From NCBI RefSeq assembly GCF_900168295.1, contig NZ_FVZL01000005.1:124001-188000 (forward strand): a stretch of 64,000 nt of DNA. The letters run 5' to 3'. Numbering within the stretch: position 1 is the first letter of the stretch; every line of letters starts with the position of its first letter. Below, piece by piece: positions 54,472 through 64,000 of this stretch. The notes beneath the pieces are model-generated. The model was not told the origin of the DNA and made no database searches. It saw nothing but the letters and a program-made list of their open reading frames with translations. The position numbers were made by a program, and so were the translations under genes. The stretch comes from Arthrobacter sp. P2b (lineage in GTDB: Bacteria; Actinomycetota; Actinomycetes; Actinomycetales; Micrococcaceae).

Positions 54472-55002
54472 TCAGCTTTGGTTGAAGAAGCTGGCCTGGG
54501 TGTCACTGGCCTTCTTGTCATCGCCGATGACCTCAACGTACGACGGCGACAGCAGGAATACCTTGTTGGTCACCCGCTCAATGCTGCCCCGCAGCCCGAA
54601 AACCAGCCCGGCGGAAAAGTCCACCAGGCGTTTAGCGTCGGCCTCGCCCATGTCCGTGACATTCATGATGACCGGAATGCCGTCCCGGAAGCTCTCGCCG
54701 ATAAGCTTGGCATCATTGTAGGACCGCGGATGGATTGTGGTGATCTGGCGGAGTCCGGTGGTCTCTTCGCGGCTTGAGGCCGCACGCTTGATGGGGGTCA
54801 CTGGGGCGCGGTATTCCTCTTCGGGGGTGTAGGACGCTTCGCGGCTGACCTCGCGGACGGGTGCAGGTGCACGGCGCTCCTCGCGGTCAGCTTCCATCGT
54901 TTCGTCCTCATCCTTGGGTGTGGTCTGTTGCTCGGACTCGTAATGCTCATCGCCGTCGGCGAGCCCAAGATAGATCATTGTCTTGCGCAGAGCGCCGGCC
55001 AT
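54472..55002 (-). CDS. sepF: Cell division protein SepF
   Basis: The 176-residue protein links FtsZ to the membrane in Gram-positive bacteria. N-terminal amphipathic anchor [14 protein letters not shown], an acidic/Arg-rich linker (~15-85), then the dimeric SepF core: [46 protein letters not shown], ending [12 protein letters not shown]. In actinobacteria, which lack FtsA, SepF is the main FtsZ membrane tether. Confidence 0.96.
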   Translation of the reverse strand: MAGALRKTMIYLGLADGDEHYESEQQTTPKDEDETMEADREERRAPAPVREVSREASYTPEEEYRAPVTPIKRAASSREETTGLRQITTIHPRSYNDAKLIGESFRDGIPVIMNVTDMGEADAKRLVDFSAGLVFGLRGSIERVTNKVFLLSPSYVEVIGDDKKASDTQASFFNQS

Positions 55003-55092
55003 GGTCGACTCCTAATCGTGTCCCGTAAGCGGGCCGCCCAATGACTTGACAGCACTGGAGTCCCCCGCCCATCACTTCCAACAGGACCGACG

Positions 55093-55833
55093 CTACCCCA
55101 CGGCGGGACGTGTTCCGAGAATATCGGAACCGATTCGCAGGTGTGTCGCCCCGAACATGATGGCTGCTTCGAGGTCCTGGCTCATGCCCGCGGAAATGGC
55201 GGTGGCGGCCGGGTGGGCGGCAACCAGGCGTGCGGATACTCCGGCGAGCTTTTCGAAGGCCGTCTCCGGCGGTGCACCCAAAGGGGCAACTGCCATCACG
55301 CCCGCCAGCCGGAGGCCCTCGGCGGATGCTATCCGGTCCGCCAGCAGCGGCACGTCGGCGGGACCGGCCCCGCCGCGGTGCGTGCCGGCGTCGTCCTCCA
55401 GGCTGACCTGGATGAAGCAGTCCAGGGGCGCCAGCCCCGCGTCCTTCCGCTCAGCGGCCGCGGCCTTTGCCAATGCGTCCACCAGCTGCGGCCGGTCCAC
55501 GGAATGGACGGCTGCGGCATAGCGGGCCACCGACTTGGCCTTCTTGGTCTGCAGCTGGCCCACGAAATGCCAGGTCAACCCGCAGTCAGCCAGTTCGGCA
55601 GCCTTATGGGCAGCTTCCTGGTCCCTGTTCTCGCCGACGTCCGTCACTCCGAGTGCCGCAAGCCGCCGTATGTCTGCGGCAGGATGGAACTTGGTGACCA
55701 CGATCAGCGTGGGCAGCCGGTCGGCGCGGCCGGCTGATTCTGCTGCGGAAGCTATCCGCCGGTGGACGGCGGCGAGCCTGGCCGCGAGTTCCGCGGCCCG
55801 CGGGTCTCCCCCGGCTGATCGGTCGTCAGTCAT
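55093..55833 (-). CDS. YggS-family PLP homeostasis protein
   Basis: A 246-residue PLP-binding TIM-barrel protein that buffers pyridoxal phosphate. The PLP Lys is in LIVVTKFHPAADI (near residue 40); VGENRDQEAAHKA, WHFVGQLQTKKAKSV and the phosphate-binding LRIGSDILG at the C-terminus are typical. The ATG at 55833 overlaps the pgeF stop by eight bases, so the two are coupled. Confidence 0.94.
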   Translation of the reverse strand: MTDDRSAGGDPRAAELAARLAAVHRRIASAAESAGRADRLPTLIVVTKFHPAADIRRLAALGVTDVGENRDQEAAHKAAELADCGLTWHFVGQLQTKKAKSVARYAAAVHSVDRPQLVDALAKAAAAERKDAGLAPLDCFIQVSLEDDAGTHRGGAGPADVPLLADRIASAEGLRLAGVMAVAPLGAPPETAFEKLAGVSARLVAAHPAATAISAGMSQDLEAAIMFGATHLRIGSDILGTRPAVG

Positions 55834-56515
55834 GGCACCACACCAGCCCGGCAAAGCGCCCGGTGTCCCGGTTACGCCGGTAGGAGTAGAGGGATTCCGT
55901 CTCCAGGGTGCAGACCCCGGTGTACGCCACCTCCACACCGGCGTCCTCCAACTGGCTCCGCGCACCGGCGGGGAGATCGAGACCGGGCGTGCCCCACGAG
56001 GTGGTGCTCCGGGTGGCGGGCACCCGCAGTGCCACCTCGTCCTGCAGGTCGGCCGGCACCTCGTAGCAGTTTCCGCAGATGGAGGGTCCCATGACGGCCT
56101 TGATGCCGGAGGCGCCGAGGGACGTCATCCTGTCCACGGCTGCAGGAATCACGCCGTTGGCGATGCCGGGGCGTCCTGCATGCACTGCAGCAAGGACGGG
56201 ACCGTCCGCAGACTCGCCGGCGAGCAGCACGGGAATGCAGTCTGCCACCATGACGGCCAGCGGAATCCGGCGGGACACCATGGCGTCCGCTTCAGGGGCC
56301 CCGCTGTCCTGGTCAATGACCGCCACTGTGACGCCGTGGACCTGGTTCATGAAGCGCAGGCCGTGAGGCGCCATGCCCAGGCGCTGCTCCAGCTCCTCGC
56401 GGCGGCGCTTCACCTGGCCGGGATCGTCCCCCACGTGAAGGGCCAGGTTTCCGGCGCCGGTGTCAGTGAATGCGGCCGACACCCCGGGAAGGATGTCGGC
56501 GCGCCAGTGGAACAA
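55826..56515 (-). CDS. pgeF: Peptidoglycan editing factor PgeF (laccase-domain protein)
   Basis: A 229-residue YlmD/YfiH-family protein that in E. coli removes UDP-MurNAc with L-Ser in place of L-Ala. The zinc-site residues are present: His in FMNQVHGVTV, Cys in VMVADCIPVLL and His in AAVHAG; GPSICGNCYEV follows. The segment after the last His reads HAGRPG, where most homologues have HAGWRG. TTG start directly after ftsZ, with no better codon available. Confidence 0.9.
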   Translation of the reverse strand: MFHWRADILPGVSAAFTDTGAGNLALHVGDDPGQVKRRREELEQRLGMAPHGLRFMNQVHGVTVAVIDQDSGAPEADAMVSRRIPLAVMVADCIPVLLAGESADGPVLAAVHAGRPGIANGVIPAAVDRMTSLGASGIKAVMGPSICGNCYEVPADLQDEVALRVPATRSTTSWGTPGLDLPAGARSQLEDAGVEVAYTGVCTLETESLYSYRRNRDTGRFAGLVWCHD

Positions 56516-56523
56516 GCCGGTGC

Positions 56524-57762
56524 CTACTTCAGGAAGTCGGGGACATCCAGGTCATCCGAGTGGTTGCCGGTCAGGTCCGGCTCGACGACGGACGGCAGGT
56601 CCACGTCGAATCCGGAGTCAGCGGGAATGGCGGAGGGGCGCTGCTGGCCCCAGTTGCTGAGCCCTGCCGCGCCCACGCCGGCGTGGACCGGCTGGACGTT
56701 CGACTGGTGGTTCCCTGCAGAAGGCGCCTGCGCCGGAGCGGGGGCGGCCGTAGGAGCGGCGGGCCGCTGCGGGGCCGACTGCGGCTGGGACTGGTCCATG
56801 GAGGGCGAAGTGGCCTTGACGTCGTCGAACCCGGCGGCGATGACGGTGACGCGGGCTTCGTCGCCGAGTGCGTCGTCGATGACGGCGCCGAAGATGATGT
56901 TCGCCTCGGGGTGGGCCACTTCCTGCACGAGCCGGGCTGCCTCATTGATCTCGAAGAGGCCGAGGTCGGACCCGCCCTGGATGGACAGCAGCACGCCGTG
57001 CGCGCCGTCAATGGAGGCCTCCAGCAGAGGGGATGCGATGGCCAGCTCGGCGGCCTTGACGGCACGGTCCTCGCCACGGGCGGAGCCGATGCCCATGAGG
57101 GCGGAGCCTGCGCCCTGCATGACCGACTTCACGTCGGCGAAGTCGAGGTTAATGAGGCCGGGCGTGGTGATGAGGTCCGTGATGCCCTGGACACCGGAGA
57201 GCAGCACCTGGTCGGCGGAGCGGAAGGCGTCCAGGACCGAGACGTTGCGGTCGCTGATGGACAGCAGGCGGTCGTTGGGGATCACGATCAGGGTATCGAC
57301 TTCGTCACGGAGGGCGTCGATGCCGGCCTCTGCGGAGCCGGCGCGGCGGCGGCCTTCGAAGGTGAACGGGCGGGTCACCACACCGATGGTGAGGGCACCG
57401 AGGGAGCGTGCAATACGGGCGACGACGGGGGCGCCGCCGGTCCCGGTGCCGCCGCCTTCGCCGGCGGTCACGAACACCATGTCAGCGCCGCGAAGCACTT
57501 CTTCGATCTCGTCCGCGTGGTCTTCGGCCGCCTGCTTGCCCACCTCGGGGTTGGCACCGGCTCCCAGGCCGCGGGTCAGCTCGCGCCCGACATCGAGCTT
57601 GACGTCGGCATCGCTCATCAGAAGCGCCTGGGCATCCGTGTTGATGGCGATGAATTCAACGCCCCGGAGGCCGACCTCGATCATGCGGTTGACTGCGTTC
57701 ACGCCACCGCCGCCGATGCCGACGACTTTGATGACGGCCAAGTAATTCTGCGGAGCTGCCAC
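56524..57762 (-). CDS. ftsZ: Cell division GTPase FtsZ
   Basis: The 412-residue tubulin homologue that forms the division ring. Motifs: [17 protein letters not shown], the GTP signature [13 protein letters not shown], and the synergy-loop region [12 protein letters not shown] long Ala/Pro/Gln-rich linker (~325-380) leads to the C-terminal peptide [10 protein letters not shown], which binds SepF and FtsW. The GTG at 57762 is chosen (AAGGGA upstream) over an in-frame ATG 20 codons earlier. The 185-base gap to ftsQ has TATAAC (57843-57848, minus) as a likely -10 element. Confidence 0.97.
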   Translation of the reverse strand: MAAPQNYLAVIKVVGIGGGGVNAVNRMIEVGLRGVEFIAINTDAQALLMSDADVKLDVGRELTRGLGAGANPEVGKQAAEDHADEIEEVLRGADMVFVTAGEGGGTGTGGAPVVARIARSLGALTIGVVTRPFTFEGRRRAGSAEAGIDALRDEVDTLIVIPNDRLLSISDRNVSVLDAFRSADQVLLSGVQGITDLITTPGLINLDFADVKSVMQGAGSALMGIGSARGEDRAVKAAELAIASPLLEASIDGAHGVLLSIQGGSDLGLFEINEAARLVQEVAHPEANIIFGAVIDDALGDEARVTVIAAGFDDVKATSPSMDQSQPQSAPQRPAAPTAAPAPAQAPSAGNHQSNVQPVHAGVGAAGLSNWGQQRPSAIPADSGFDVDLPSVVEPDLTGNHSDDLDVPDFLK

Positions 57763-57947
57763 GTTACGTGTCCCTTGTTCGTGTCTTATTGCGAAAACTG
57801 ATGGTGAGCTTGAAGCCTGCAACGTTAACCTTCGGGTTGAAGGTTATAGTTATGTCAAGTAACTCTTGTCTGTGACGGTATTTCCTCTGCTTCCCACATT
57901 CAATAACCGGGTCCGCGTGTCGGATTAATACCGGTAAAGATTGGGGT

Positions 57948-58943
57948 TCAGCGCGTCACAGGATGCCGGGGCACGCTCACGTCGTACACCCTGACGGGAT
58001 TCTTCGGATCGGCCGGAACCTTCAGGAGTGCCTCCAGAACTTTAGCCTTAAGTTCCCTCTCCGAGGCATTGCCCCAAATGATGGTCTGGCCGTCCACGAG
58101 CTTCAGCTCCACGGCATCCACGGACTGCGCGGACGCGTTGGACAGCTTGGCCAGCACGTCGGCGGGCAGGGCGCCCAGGACCGCGGCCGTGGCGCGGAAC
58201 AGGTCCTGGCCGATGGCTCCGGCACCGCCGTCGATCACGGGCAGCGACACTGACGCCGGATCGTCCGTAGCGGCCAGCTGCACCCCGTCCACATCCACCA
58301 GCTGGTACTGCTCCCCCTGCTTGACCAGTGCCACCGGGACGCGCTCCCGCACGGCAACAGCGAGGCCCGACGGCGGCCGGGCTTCAGCGGAGACCGCCTT
58401 GACCTGGACCAGCGGCTGGAGAAGCCGGCCTACTTCCTCGTCCGTGATTTGGGGCAGCGGCTTGCCGCGCAGGGGTTCCAGCGCGGCCTGCACCTGGGCA
58501 GGAGTCAGGAGCCGCGTACCGGAAACGGAAATGGTGTCCACGGCGAGCACGGGTGAATAGACCGCCCCGGTCAACAGGCCTGCCACGACGGCGGCCACGG
58601 CGGCGAGAACCATCAGCAGGTTCCTCTTGCGGCGCTTGCCCTTGGGCTCCGGGAAGGTCAGAACGTTCGCGGCGGACTCGGCTGACGGCTCCGCCTGTTT
58701 GTCCTTGCTGCGCCCGGCGAACCGGGGTTTCCGCGGGGCTGCAGTCTTTGTGGACCTTGCAGTCTTCGGCGGCCTGGCCTGTTGTGCCTGTGCTGCATCG
58801 GGAACGCTGCGTGAAGCGGAAATAACGTCGTCGCTGCCCGTGGAGGTGCGGCCGGACGGCGGCGCCGTTCCGTTGCCCGCACCGGTTGCCGAACTCCCGC
58901 TGCGGCCGGCCGGCCGGTAGGTGGGACGGCGGGTGCTAGCCAT
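57948..58943 (-). CDS. ftsQ: Cell division protein FtsQ
   Basis: The 331-residue bitopic protein: a basic, disordered cytoplasmic tail (~1-105), one membrane helix (NLLMVLAAVAAVVAGLLTGAVY), then POTRA (VSGTRLLTPAQVQAAL) and beta domains outside. It joins the divisome with FtsL and FtsB. Its start overlaps the murC stop by eight bases. The tail is long even for actinobacteria. Confidence 0.92.
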   Translation of the reverse strand: MASTRRPTYRPAGRSGSSATGAGNGTAPPSGRTSTGSDDVISASRSVPDAAQAQQARPPKTARSTKTAAPRKPRFAGRSKDKQAEPSAESAANVLTFPEPKGKRRKRNLLMVLAAVAAVVAGLLTGAVYSPVLAVDTISVSGTRLLTPAQVQAALEPLRGKPLPQITDEEVGRLLQPLVQVKAVSAEARPPSGLAVAVRERVPVALVKQGEQYQLVDVDGVQLAATDDPASVSLPVIDGGAGAIGQDLFRATAAVLGALPADVLAKLSNASAQSVDAVELKLVDGQTIIWGNASERELKAKVLEALLKVPADPKNPVRVYDVSVPRHPVTR

Positions 58944-60312
58944 GCAGGGCCTCAACGATCAGCGGCCCGTAGGCCGTGACATCCCCCGCACCGGCGGTCA
59001 GCACGATGTCGCCGTCGGACGCGGCAGCCGCCAGGGCTGCCACGGCCTCGGCCGCCGGTATCAACCGTCCGCCTTCACCCAGGTAGTCGGCAATGAGCTG
59101 GCTGGTAACCCCCGGAATCGGGTCCTCACGGGCCGGATAGATGTCCAGCACCAGGGCCGTATCAGCGAGGTTCAGCGCCTCCGCGAAATCCTGGGCGAAT
59201 TCGCGTGTCCGGGAAAACAGGTGTGGCTGGAAGAGCACGTGCACCTTGTGGCCTCCTGCCACCGAGCGGGCGGCAGTAAGGGCTGCCCGCACTTCGGTGG
59301 GGTGGTGGGCATAGTCGTCGAAAACCCGCACTCCCCTGGCCTGGCCCTTCAGTTCGAAGCGCCGGGAAGCGCCCGAAAAATGGGCCAGGGCAGCGGCGGC
59401 CTCCGCCGGTTCGACGCCCAGTTCAAGGGCCACCGCAAATGCGGCTGCGGCGTTCAGGGCGTTGTGCCGGCCCGGGACCTGCAGGGAAAGCCCAAAGCGG
59501 CCGGCCGGTCCGGACACCGCCACCTGGCCCGGGCCGTCGTCGTGCAAAACCAGCTCTGCCTCCTCACTGGTTCCGTAGAGGACCACGCGGGTGTTGCCGC
59601 GCGCCCGCGTCCGCTCCGCCAGTGCCAGGGCCCCGGCGTCGTCAGCGCAGACAATCAGCACCCCGTCAGCGGGAAGCAGCGCCGTGAACCGGTCGAAGGA
59701 CTCATACACCGCCTCGGCCGTGCCGTAGTGGTCCAGGTGGTCCGGCTCCACATTGGTGACCACGGCTATCTGCGGCCGGTAGTTGAGGAATGATCCGTCC
59801 GATTCATCCGCTTCTGCCACAAAGACGCCGGAACTCCCGTGCGCGGCATTGACGCCAAGTGATGGAACGTTGGCTCCAATGGCAAATGAGGGGTCCAGGC
59901 CCGCCCCCTGCAGCAGGACGGTCACCATCGAGGTGGTGGTGGATTTTCCATGGGTTCCCGCCACGGTCACCACCAGGTCCTCCCCCATGGTGGCTGCCAG
60001 CGCCTCGGACCGGTGCAGGACCGGCAGCCCTGCCTGCTTCGCGGCGGCCAGCTCCGGGTTGTCCGACCGGATGGCCGAGCCGGCCACCACTGTCCGGGCA
60101 TCACCCAGGTTGGCGGCGTCGTAGCCGACGGCGATGCGGGCGCCGGCCGCCGCCAGGTCCGCCATCACCGGCAGGTCCTTGGCGTCGGAACCGCTCACAG
60201 GGACCCCCCGGGCCACCATGATCCTTGCCACGGCGGACATCCCGACACCCCCGACGCCGATGAAGTGGACCTTGCCCAGGGATTCCAGGGCGGTGGGGTT
60301 ACGGGGGGTCAT
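58936..60312 (-). CDS. murC: UDP-N-acetylmuramate-L-alanine ligase
   Basis: The 458-residue Mur ligase adds L-Ala to UDP-MurNAc. Motifs: [17 protein letters not shown] (UDP-binding), ATP loop [37 protein letters not shown] and [12 protein letters not shown]. It overlaps murG by four bases (ATGA) and ftsQ by eight, so these are translated as a coupled set. Confidence 0.97.
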   Translation of the reverse strand: MTPRNPTALESLGKVHFIGVGGVGMSAVARIMVARGVPVSGSDAKDLPVMADLAAAGARIAVGYDAANLGDARTVVAGSAIRSDNPELAAAKQAGLPVLHRSEALAATMGEDLVVTVAGTHGKSTTTSMVTVLLQGAGLDPSFAIGANVPSLGVNAAHGSSGVFVAEADESDGSFLNYRPQIAVVTNVEPDHLDHYGTAEAVYESFDRFTALLPADGVLIVCADDAGALALAERTRARGNTRVVLYGTSEEAELVLHDDGPGQVAVSGPAGRFGLSLQVPGRHNALNAAAAFAVALELGVEPAEAAAALAHFSGASRRFELKGQARGVRVFDDYAHHPTEVRAALTAARSVAGGHKVHVLFQPHLFSRTREFAQDFAEALNLADTALVLDIYPAREDPIPGVTSQLIADYLGEGGRLIPAAEAVAALAAAASDGDIVLTAGAGDVTAYGPLIVEALHG

Positions 60313-61409
60313 GCGGATACCGCTTCCAGGACAAGACCAGCCATGCGCTGGTCAGCGTTTCGAATGCCAAGCCGGTAGGAATTGGCTTCCATGGTGGCCA
60401 GCCGGGCTTTGTCGGTGACCAGCGGAATGAGTTCCGCTGCCACCCATCCCGGGGTGAAATCCCTGTCGGCTACGAGCAGTGCGCCGCCTCCTGCCACGAG
60501 TCCGGCAGCGTTCAGGGCCTGTTCCCCGTTGCCGATGGGCAGCGGCACCAGGACGGCGGGGACTCCGACGGCGGCAACCTCACAGACCGTCGCGGCACCG
60601 GCACGGGCCAGCAGCACATCCGCCGCCGCGTAGGCCAGCTCCATGCCGTCGACGAATTCAACCTGCCGGTAACCTTCGGCAGCGAGGGGCTGGCCGGCGT
60701 CGTCCAGAACGGTTTTGCCGCGCCCGGTGATGTGCAGCGTCTGGATACCGGCGGCGGCCAGTTGCCCCACGGCAGCGGCCACCGCCCGGTTAATGCTCTG
60801 CGCGCCCAGGGAGCCACCCGTGACGATCAGTGTGGGCTTTCCGGGGTCCAGTCCCAGCGCCTGGCGGGCGGAAGTCCGGGCTGCTGCCCGGTCAAGTCCG
60901 GAAATTGCGGTACGCATGGGCATGCCCACGTGCACCGCATTCCGGAGCGGGGTGCCTTCGAAGGCAACTGCCACGCGCTTGGTCAGCCCGGCCCCCACCC
61001 TGTTCGCCAATCCGGGCCGGGCGTTGGCCTCGTGGATCACGATGGGGATGCGCCGTTTGCGGGCGGCCAGGTACATCGGCGTACAGACATAGCCGCCAAC
61101 GCCTACCAGCACGTCAGCTCCTGCCTCATCCAGGATGGCGCCGGCCTGCCGGATGGCTCCCGCCAGCCGTGCGGGCAGCCGGACCAGGTCAGCGGATGGC
61201 TTCCGGGGGAACGGCACGCGGTCGATCGTGGCCAGTTCAACACCGGCAGCCGGGACCAGCCGGGTTTCCATTCCGTTGGGTGTTCCGACGGCGAGGAGCG
61301 CCGCGTCCGGGGATGCTGTGCGCAGGGCTGCGGCGATGGCGAGGAGCGGGCTGATGTGGCCGGCTGTTCCGCCACCCGCCAGGACGATGGAGGGGTTGTT
61401 CGGGGTCAT
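60309..61409 (-). CDS. murG: UDP-GlcNAc:lipid I transferase MurG
   Basis: The 366-residue glycosyltransferase converts lipid I to lipid II on the inner face of the membrane. Motifs: [61 protein letters not shown] and the donor site [21 protein letters not shown]. Six bases separate it from ftsW. Confidence 0.97.
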   Translation of the reverse strand: MTPNNPSIVLAGGGTAGHISPLLAIAAALRTASPDAALLAVGTPNGMETRLVPAAGVELATIDRVPFPRKPSADLVRLPARLAGAIRQAGAILDEAGADVLVGVGGYVCTPMYLAARKRRIPIVIHEANARPGLANRVGAGLTKRVAVAFEGTPLRNAVHVGMPMRTAISGLDRAAARTSARQALGLDPGKPTLIVTGGSLGAQSINRAVAAAVGQLAAAGIQTLHITGRGKTVLDDAGQPLAAEGYRQVEFVDGMELAYAAADVLLARAGAATVCEVAAVGVPAVLVPLPIGNGEQALNAAGLVAGGGALLVADRDFTPGWVAAELIPLVTDKARLATMEANSYRLGIRNADQRMAGLVLEAVSA

Positions 61410-61415
61410 GTCGGG

Positions 61416-62756
61416 TCAGGCACGCTTTCTTGCAGTCTTTTTCTTCGGGGCCGTTCCGCGGCCCTTGGCCTTGAACTTCAGCATCTTCTTCGGCCGGATG
61501 GCCGGGGCCATCTGTTCCCGGGCGAGCGACAGCACAACGCCGATGGCGCAGAGCGACATCAGCAGCGCGGAGCCGCCGTAGGAAATGAAGGGCAGCGGCA
61601 CGCCGATGACGGGCATCAGGCCCGTCACCACGGACATGTTGACCGTGGCCTGGCCGAGCAGCCACACCATGATGGTTCCGGCCAGGACCCGGTGGAACAT
61701 GTCCTCCTGCGCCACCACCACGCGGTAGATCGCAGCGCCGAGAATGGCAAAGAGGATGAGGACGACGACGGTCCCCACCAGGCCGAGCTCCTCGCCGATG
61801 ATGGCGAAGATGAAGTCGTTGTGCGCTTCCGGGATCCAGCTGTACTTCTGCCGGCTCTGGCCCAGCCCGACACCAAACCAGCCGCCCGATGCCAGCCCAT
61901 AGAGGCCGTTGGTTGCCTGGTAGTTGGCGTCGATGCCGTCGGCGCAGGATTCCCCGGTCCACCATGAGGTGATGCGGCACATCCGGTTGGAACTGGTGAC
62001 CGCCATGACGGCTGTCCCGGCCACTGCCACGAGGCCGGCAATGCCGAAAAGGTAGAGGGGCGCCCCGGCAAAGAAGAGCGCGGCAGCGGTAATCATCATG
62101 ATGATCATGGCCGTTCCCAGGTCATTTCCGACCAGGACCAGCACAACGATGATGATCGCCATGGGCACGGCAGGGACCGCCACGTGCTGCCAGCGGCTGA
62201 GCAGCCTGCCCTTCCTGGCCAGCACCGTGGCCATCCAGAGCGCGAGGGCCAGCTTTGACGCCTCCGACGGCTGGAAGGTGATGCCGCCGATGTCGATCCA
62301 GTTCTTGTTGCCGTTGACCTCCGCGCCCACAAGCTGCACCAGGCCCAGGAGGACCACGGCGGCAATGATGGCGAGCCACGCGAGCCGCTTCAGCCACACC
62401 ACGTTGATGCGCGACAGCGCGAACATGGTGAAGATGCCGATGCCGGCAAACATCCCCTGCTTCAGTGCGTCCCCGTAAGGCGATTTGCCGGCCGCGATGG
62501 ATTCCACGCTGGATGCGGAGAGCACCATCATGATGCCAATGGCTGTCAGGGCAAGGGTGGATCCGAGGATCAGGTAGTACGTGGAGCCGTTCCTGGAGGT
62601 TCCGTTGCCCTCGAGGGCGGACCAGAACCGGCGGTACATGGTCCGCAGCCTTGCGGGAAGCGTCGCCGGCGGCCGGACGGACGTGGCCGTGGACCCGGGG
62701 CCTTGTTTGCGGGCCTGCTGTTTTTCTGGCTGGGGCCGGGTGGGCGTACTGACCAT
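61416..62756 (-). CDS. ftsW: Septal peptidoglycan polymerase FtsW
   Basis: The 446-residue SEDS-family polymerase makes septal glycan strands with its cognate class B penicillin-binding protein. About ten membrane helices; the SEDS signature regions GGITFQPSEASKLALALWMA, GLGQSRQKYSWIPEAHNDFIFA (catalytic Asp) and GVPLPFISYGGSALL are intact. Long basic, Ser/Thr-rich cytoplasmic ends. The neighbours murD and murG are two and six bases away. Confidence 0.97.
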   Translation of the reverse strand: MVSTPTRPQPEKQQARKQGPGSTATSVRPPATLPARLRTMYRRFWSALEGNGTSRNGSTYYLILGSTLALTAIGIMMVLSASSVESIAAGKSPYGDALKQGMFAGIGIFTMFALSRINVVWLKRLAWLAIIAAVVLLGLVQLVGAEVNGNKNWIDIGGITFQPSEASKLALALWMATVLARKGRLLSRWQHVAVPAVPMAIIIVVLVLVGNDLGTAMIIMMITAAALFFAGAPLYLFGIAGLVAVAGTAVMAVTSSNRMCRITSWWTGESCADGIDANYQATNGLYGLASGGWFGVGLGQSRQKYSWIPEAHNDFIFAIIGEELGLVGTVVVLILFAILGAAIYRVVVAQEDMFHRVLAGTIMVWLLGQATVNMSVVTGLMPVIGVPLPFISYGGSALLMSLCAIGVVLSLAREQMAPAIRPKKMLKFKAKGRGTAPKKKTARKRA

Positions 62757-62758
62757 TG

Positions 62759-64000
62759 TTACTCCTCGCCGGTCTGGGCCTGCCCTTCCACCAGCTCGCG
62801 GACAGCTTCGATGAAAGTGTCGCCACGGTGAGCATAGGAAGAGAACTGATCCATGGACGCAGCTGCCGGAGCCATCAGCACAGTGTCGCCGGGTTCGGCC
62901 ACCTGGGCTGCTGACGCTACGGCCAGGGACATCACCCGTTCTCCGGATATGGAAGAACCGGCATCGACGGCGCCAGGACCTGCAGCAGTCTGCACCCCTT
63001 CAGTGTCACCCGGCAGCGCCGTGATGACCGGGACATCCGGCGCGTGTCGCTGGAGGGCACCGGCCAGCACCCCCGGGTCAATGCCGATCAGCACGACGGC
63101 CTTGAGCCGGTGGGCATGCTCCCGCACCAGGTCGTCGTAGGTGACGCCCTTGGACAGGCCCCCGGCAATCCAGACCACATTGGTGAAGGCGGCCAGGGAG
63201 GCGGCCGCTGCATGCGGGTTGGTTGCCTTTGAGTCGTTGACCCAGAGCACGCTGTTGTGGCGCGCCACGGGCTGGATGCGGTGGTCGCCGGGAATGTAGT
63301 CCCGGATGCCCTGCCGGACCGCGGAGGCCTCCACGCCGTAGGCCCGGACCAGTCCGGCAGCAGCGAGGGCGTTCGCCACCATATGGCGTGGAGCAAAGGC
63401 GCCGAGGTCGTTCATGGCGGCGAGTTCGGCCGCGCTGTCCCTGCGCTCTTCGATGAACGCGCGGTCAACGAGGAGCCCCTCCACCACACCGAGCATGCTG
63501 ATGGCGGGAGTCACCGTGGTGAACCCGACCGCACGGCATCCTTCCACGACGTCGGCGTTTTCCACCATACGCTCGGTTTCAAACTGCTCCGCATTGTAGA
63601 TGCAGGCCTTTTGGGTGCGTTCGTAGACCTTGGCCTTGTCCGCGAGGTACGACTCATAGGAGCCGTGCCAGTCAACGTGGTCCTCCGCGACGTTCAGGCA
63701 GACACTCGCCACCGGTGACAGGGATTCCGCCCAGTGCAGCTGGAAGCTGGAGAGCTCCACCGCGAAGACGTCGTACTCCACGGGATCCCGGATCGCATCC
63801 AGAATCGGAGTGCCCACGTTTCCAACCGCGATGGCTTTCAGGCCGGCGGCGCGGAGCATGGATTCGGTGAGGCCCACGGTAGTGGTTTTTCCGTTAGTGC
63901 CGGTGATGGCCAGCCAATCGGCGGTTTTCCGGCCTTCCCTGGTGCGCACCCGCCACGCCAGTTCAACATCGCCCCACACCGGGATGTGGGCACGGGCGGC
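62759..64000 (-). CDS. murD: UDP-N-acetylmuramoylalanine-D-glutamate ligase, start outside the window
   Basis: This Mur ligase adds D-Glu to UDP-MurNAc-L-Ala. The frame remains open to the window edge, so the N-terminal UDP-binding part is missing and about 413 residues are visible. Motifs: ATP loop LAITGTNGKTTTVGL, LNVAEDHVDWHGS, NALAAAGL and WVNDSKATNPHAAAASL. It is the first dcw gene visible on this strand. Confidence 0.95.
   Translation of the reverse strand, partial: AARAHIPVWGDVELAWRVRTREGRKTADWLAITGTNGKTTTVGLTESMLRAAGLKAIAVGNVGTPILDAIRDPVEYDVFAVELSSFQLHWAESLSPVASVCLNVAEDHVDWHGSYESYLADKAKVYERTQKACIYNAEQFETERMVENADVVEGCRAVGFTTVTPAISMLGVVEGLLVDRAFIEERRDSAAELAAMNDLGAFAPRHMVANALAAAGLVRAYGVEASAVRQGIRDYIPGDHRIQPVARHNSVLWVNDSKATNPHAAAASLAAFTNVVWIAGGLSKGVTYDDLVREHAHRLKAVVLIGIDPGVLAGALQRHAPDVPVITALPGDTEGVQTAAGPGAVDAGSSISGERVMSLAVASAAQVAEPGDTVLMAPAAASMDQFSSYAHRGDTFIEAVRELVEGQAQTGEE

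Overview
The window is a high-GC, densely packed chromosomal segment of an actinobacterium. Gene content and protein sequences point to the Micrococcaceae, Arthrobacter or Pseudarthrobacter type. Supporting traits are the single-chain CydDC exporter, a DUF7455 zinc-ribbon gene beside sigA, a stand-alone tricorn protease homologue, an NrdR/ppgK/map neighbourhood, an actinobacterial division cluster with sepF and divIVA, and many leaderless promoters. Nearly everything is housekeeping; there is no CRISPR array, insertion sequence, rRNA or tRNA that I can support.

Layout. (1) 1-13.6 kb: the end of parC, a DinB-like gene, the cytochrome bd operon cydA-cydB-cydDC (minus), a BlaI repressor with an M56 (BlaR1-like) peptidase (plus), parE, a small zinc-ribbon gene and the principal sigma factor. 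(2) 13.9-24 kb: DUF4192 protein, MFS transporter, PAC2 protein, leucyl aminopeptidase, dihydrolipoyl dehydrogenase, a two-lipoyl-domain E2 (sucB), a small membrane protein and OsmC. (3) 24-33.9 kb: tricorn homologue, TIGR01777 epimerase, Ser/Thr kinase, lipB-lipA, DUF4191, DUF3817 and RDD membrane proteins. (4) 34-41.4 kb: nitrogen block, glnA1 (plus) facing glnA2-glnE-GNAT (minus). (5) 41.6-48 kb: panB, a SPOR mini-protein, map, ppgK, nrdR, hisD, a membrane protein and flavin reductase. (6) 48-64 kb, all minus: dnaE, rluA-type synthase, lspA, divIVA, yggT, sepF, yggS, pgeF, ftsZ, ftsQ, murC, murG, ftsW and the start-truncated murD.

How the genes fit together. E3 (lpdA), E2 (sucB), LipB and LipA supply and lipoylate 2-oxoacid dehydrogenases; the order pepA / E2 / epimerase / lipB-lipA / DUF4191 / RDD / glnA1 / glnE-glnA2 / panB matches the long-known mycobacterial order. 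The right end is the division and cell-wall (dcw) cluster with the DivIVA/SepF accessory genes. The most interesting regulatory signal is three identical-geometry 17-bp palindromes (TTCTAC-N5-GTAGAA) between cydA and blaI. A fourth near-copy lies in front of a small membrane gene 15 kb away, which suggests a BlaI-type regulon that includes a respiratory oxidase. Other signals are a complete GlnR box and a leader hairpin at glnA1, paired NrdR boxes before nrdR, a recurrent leaderless promoter layout (-10 hexamer, six bases, start codon) at eight genes, and two long intergenic inverted repeats. The only gene-poor stretch, 35.6-36.4 kb, carries a broken excisionase-like gene next to a perfect 16-bp inverted repeat.
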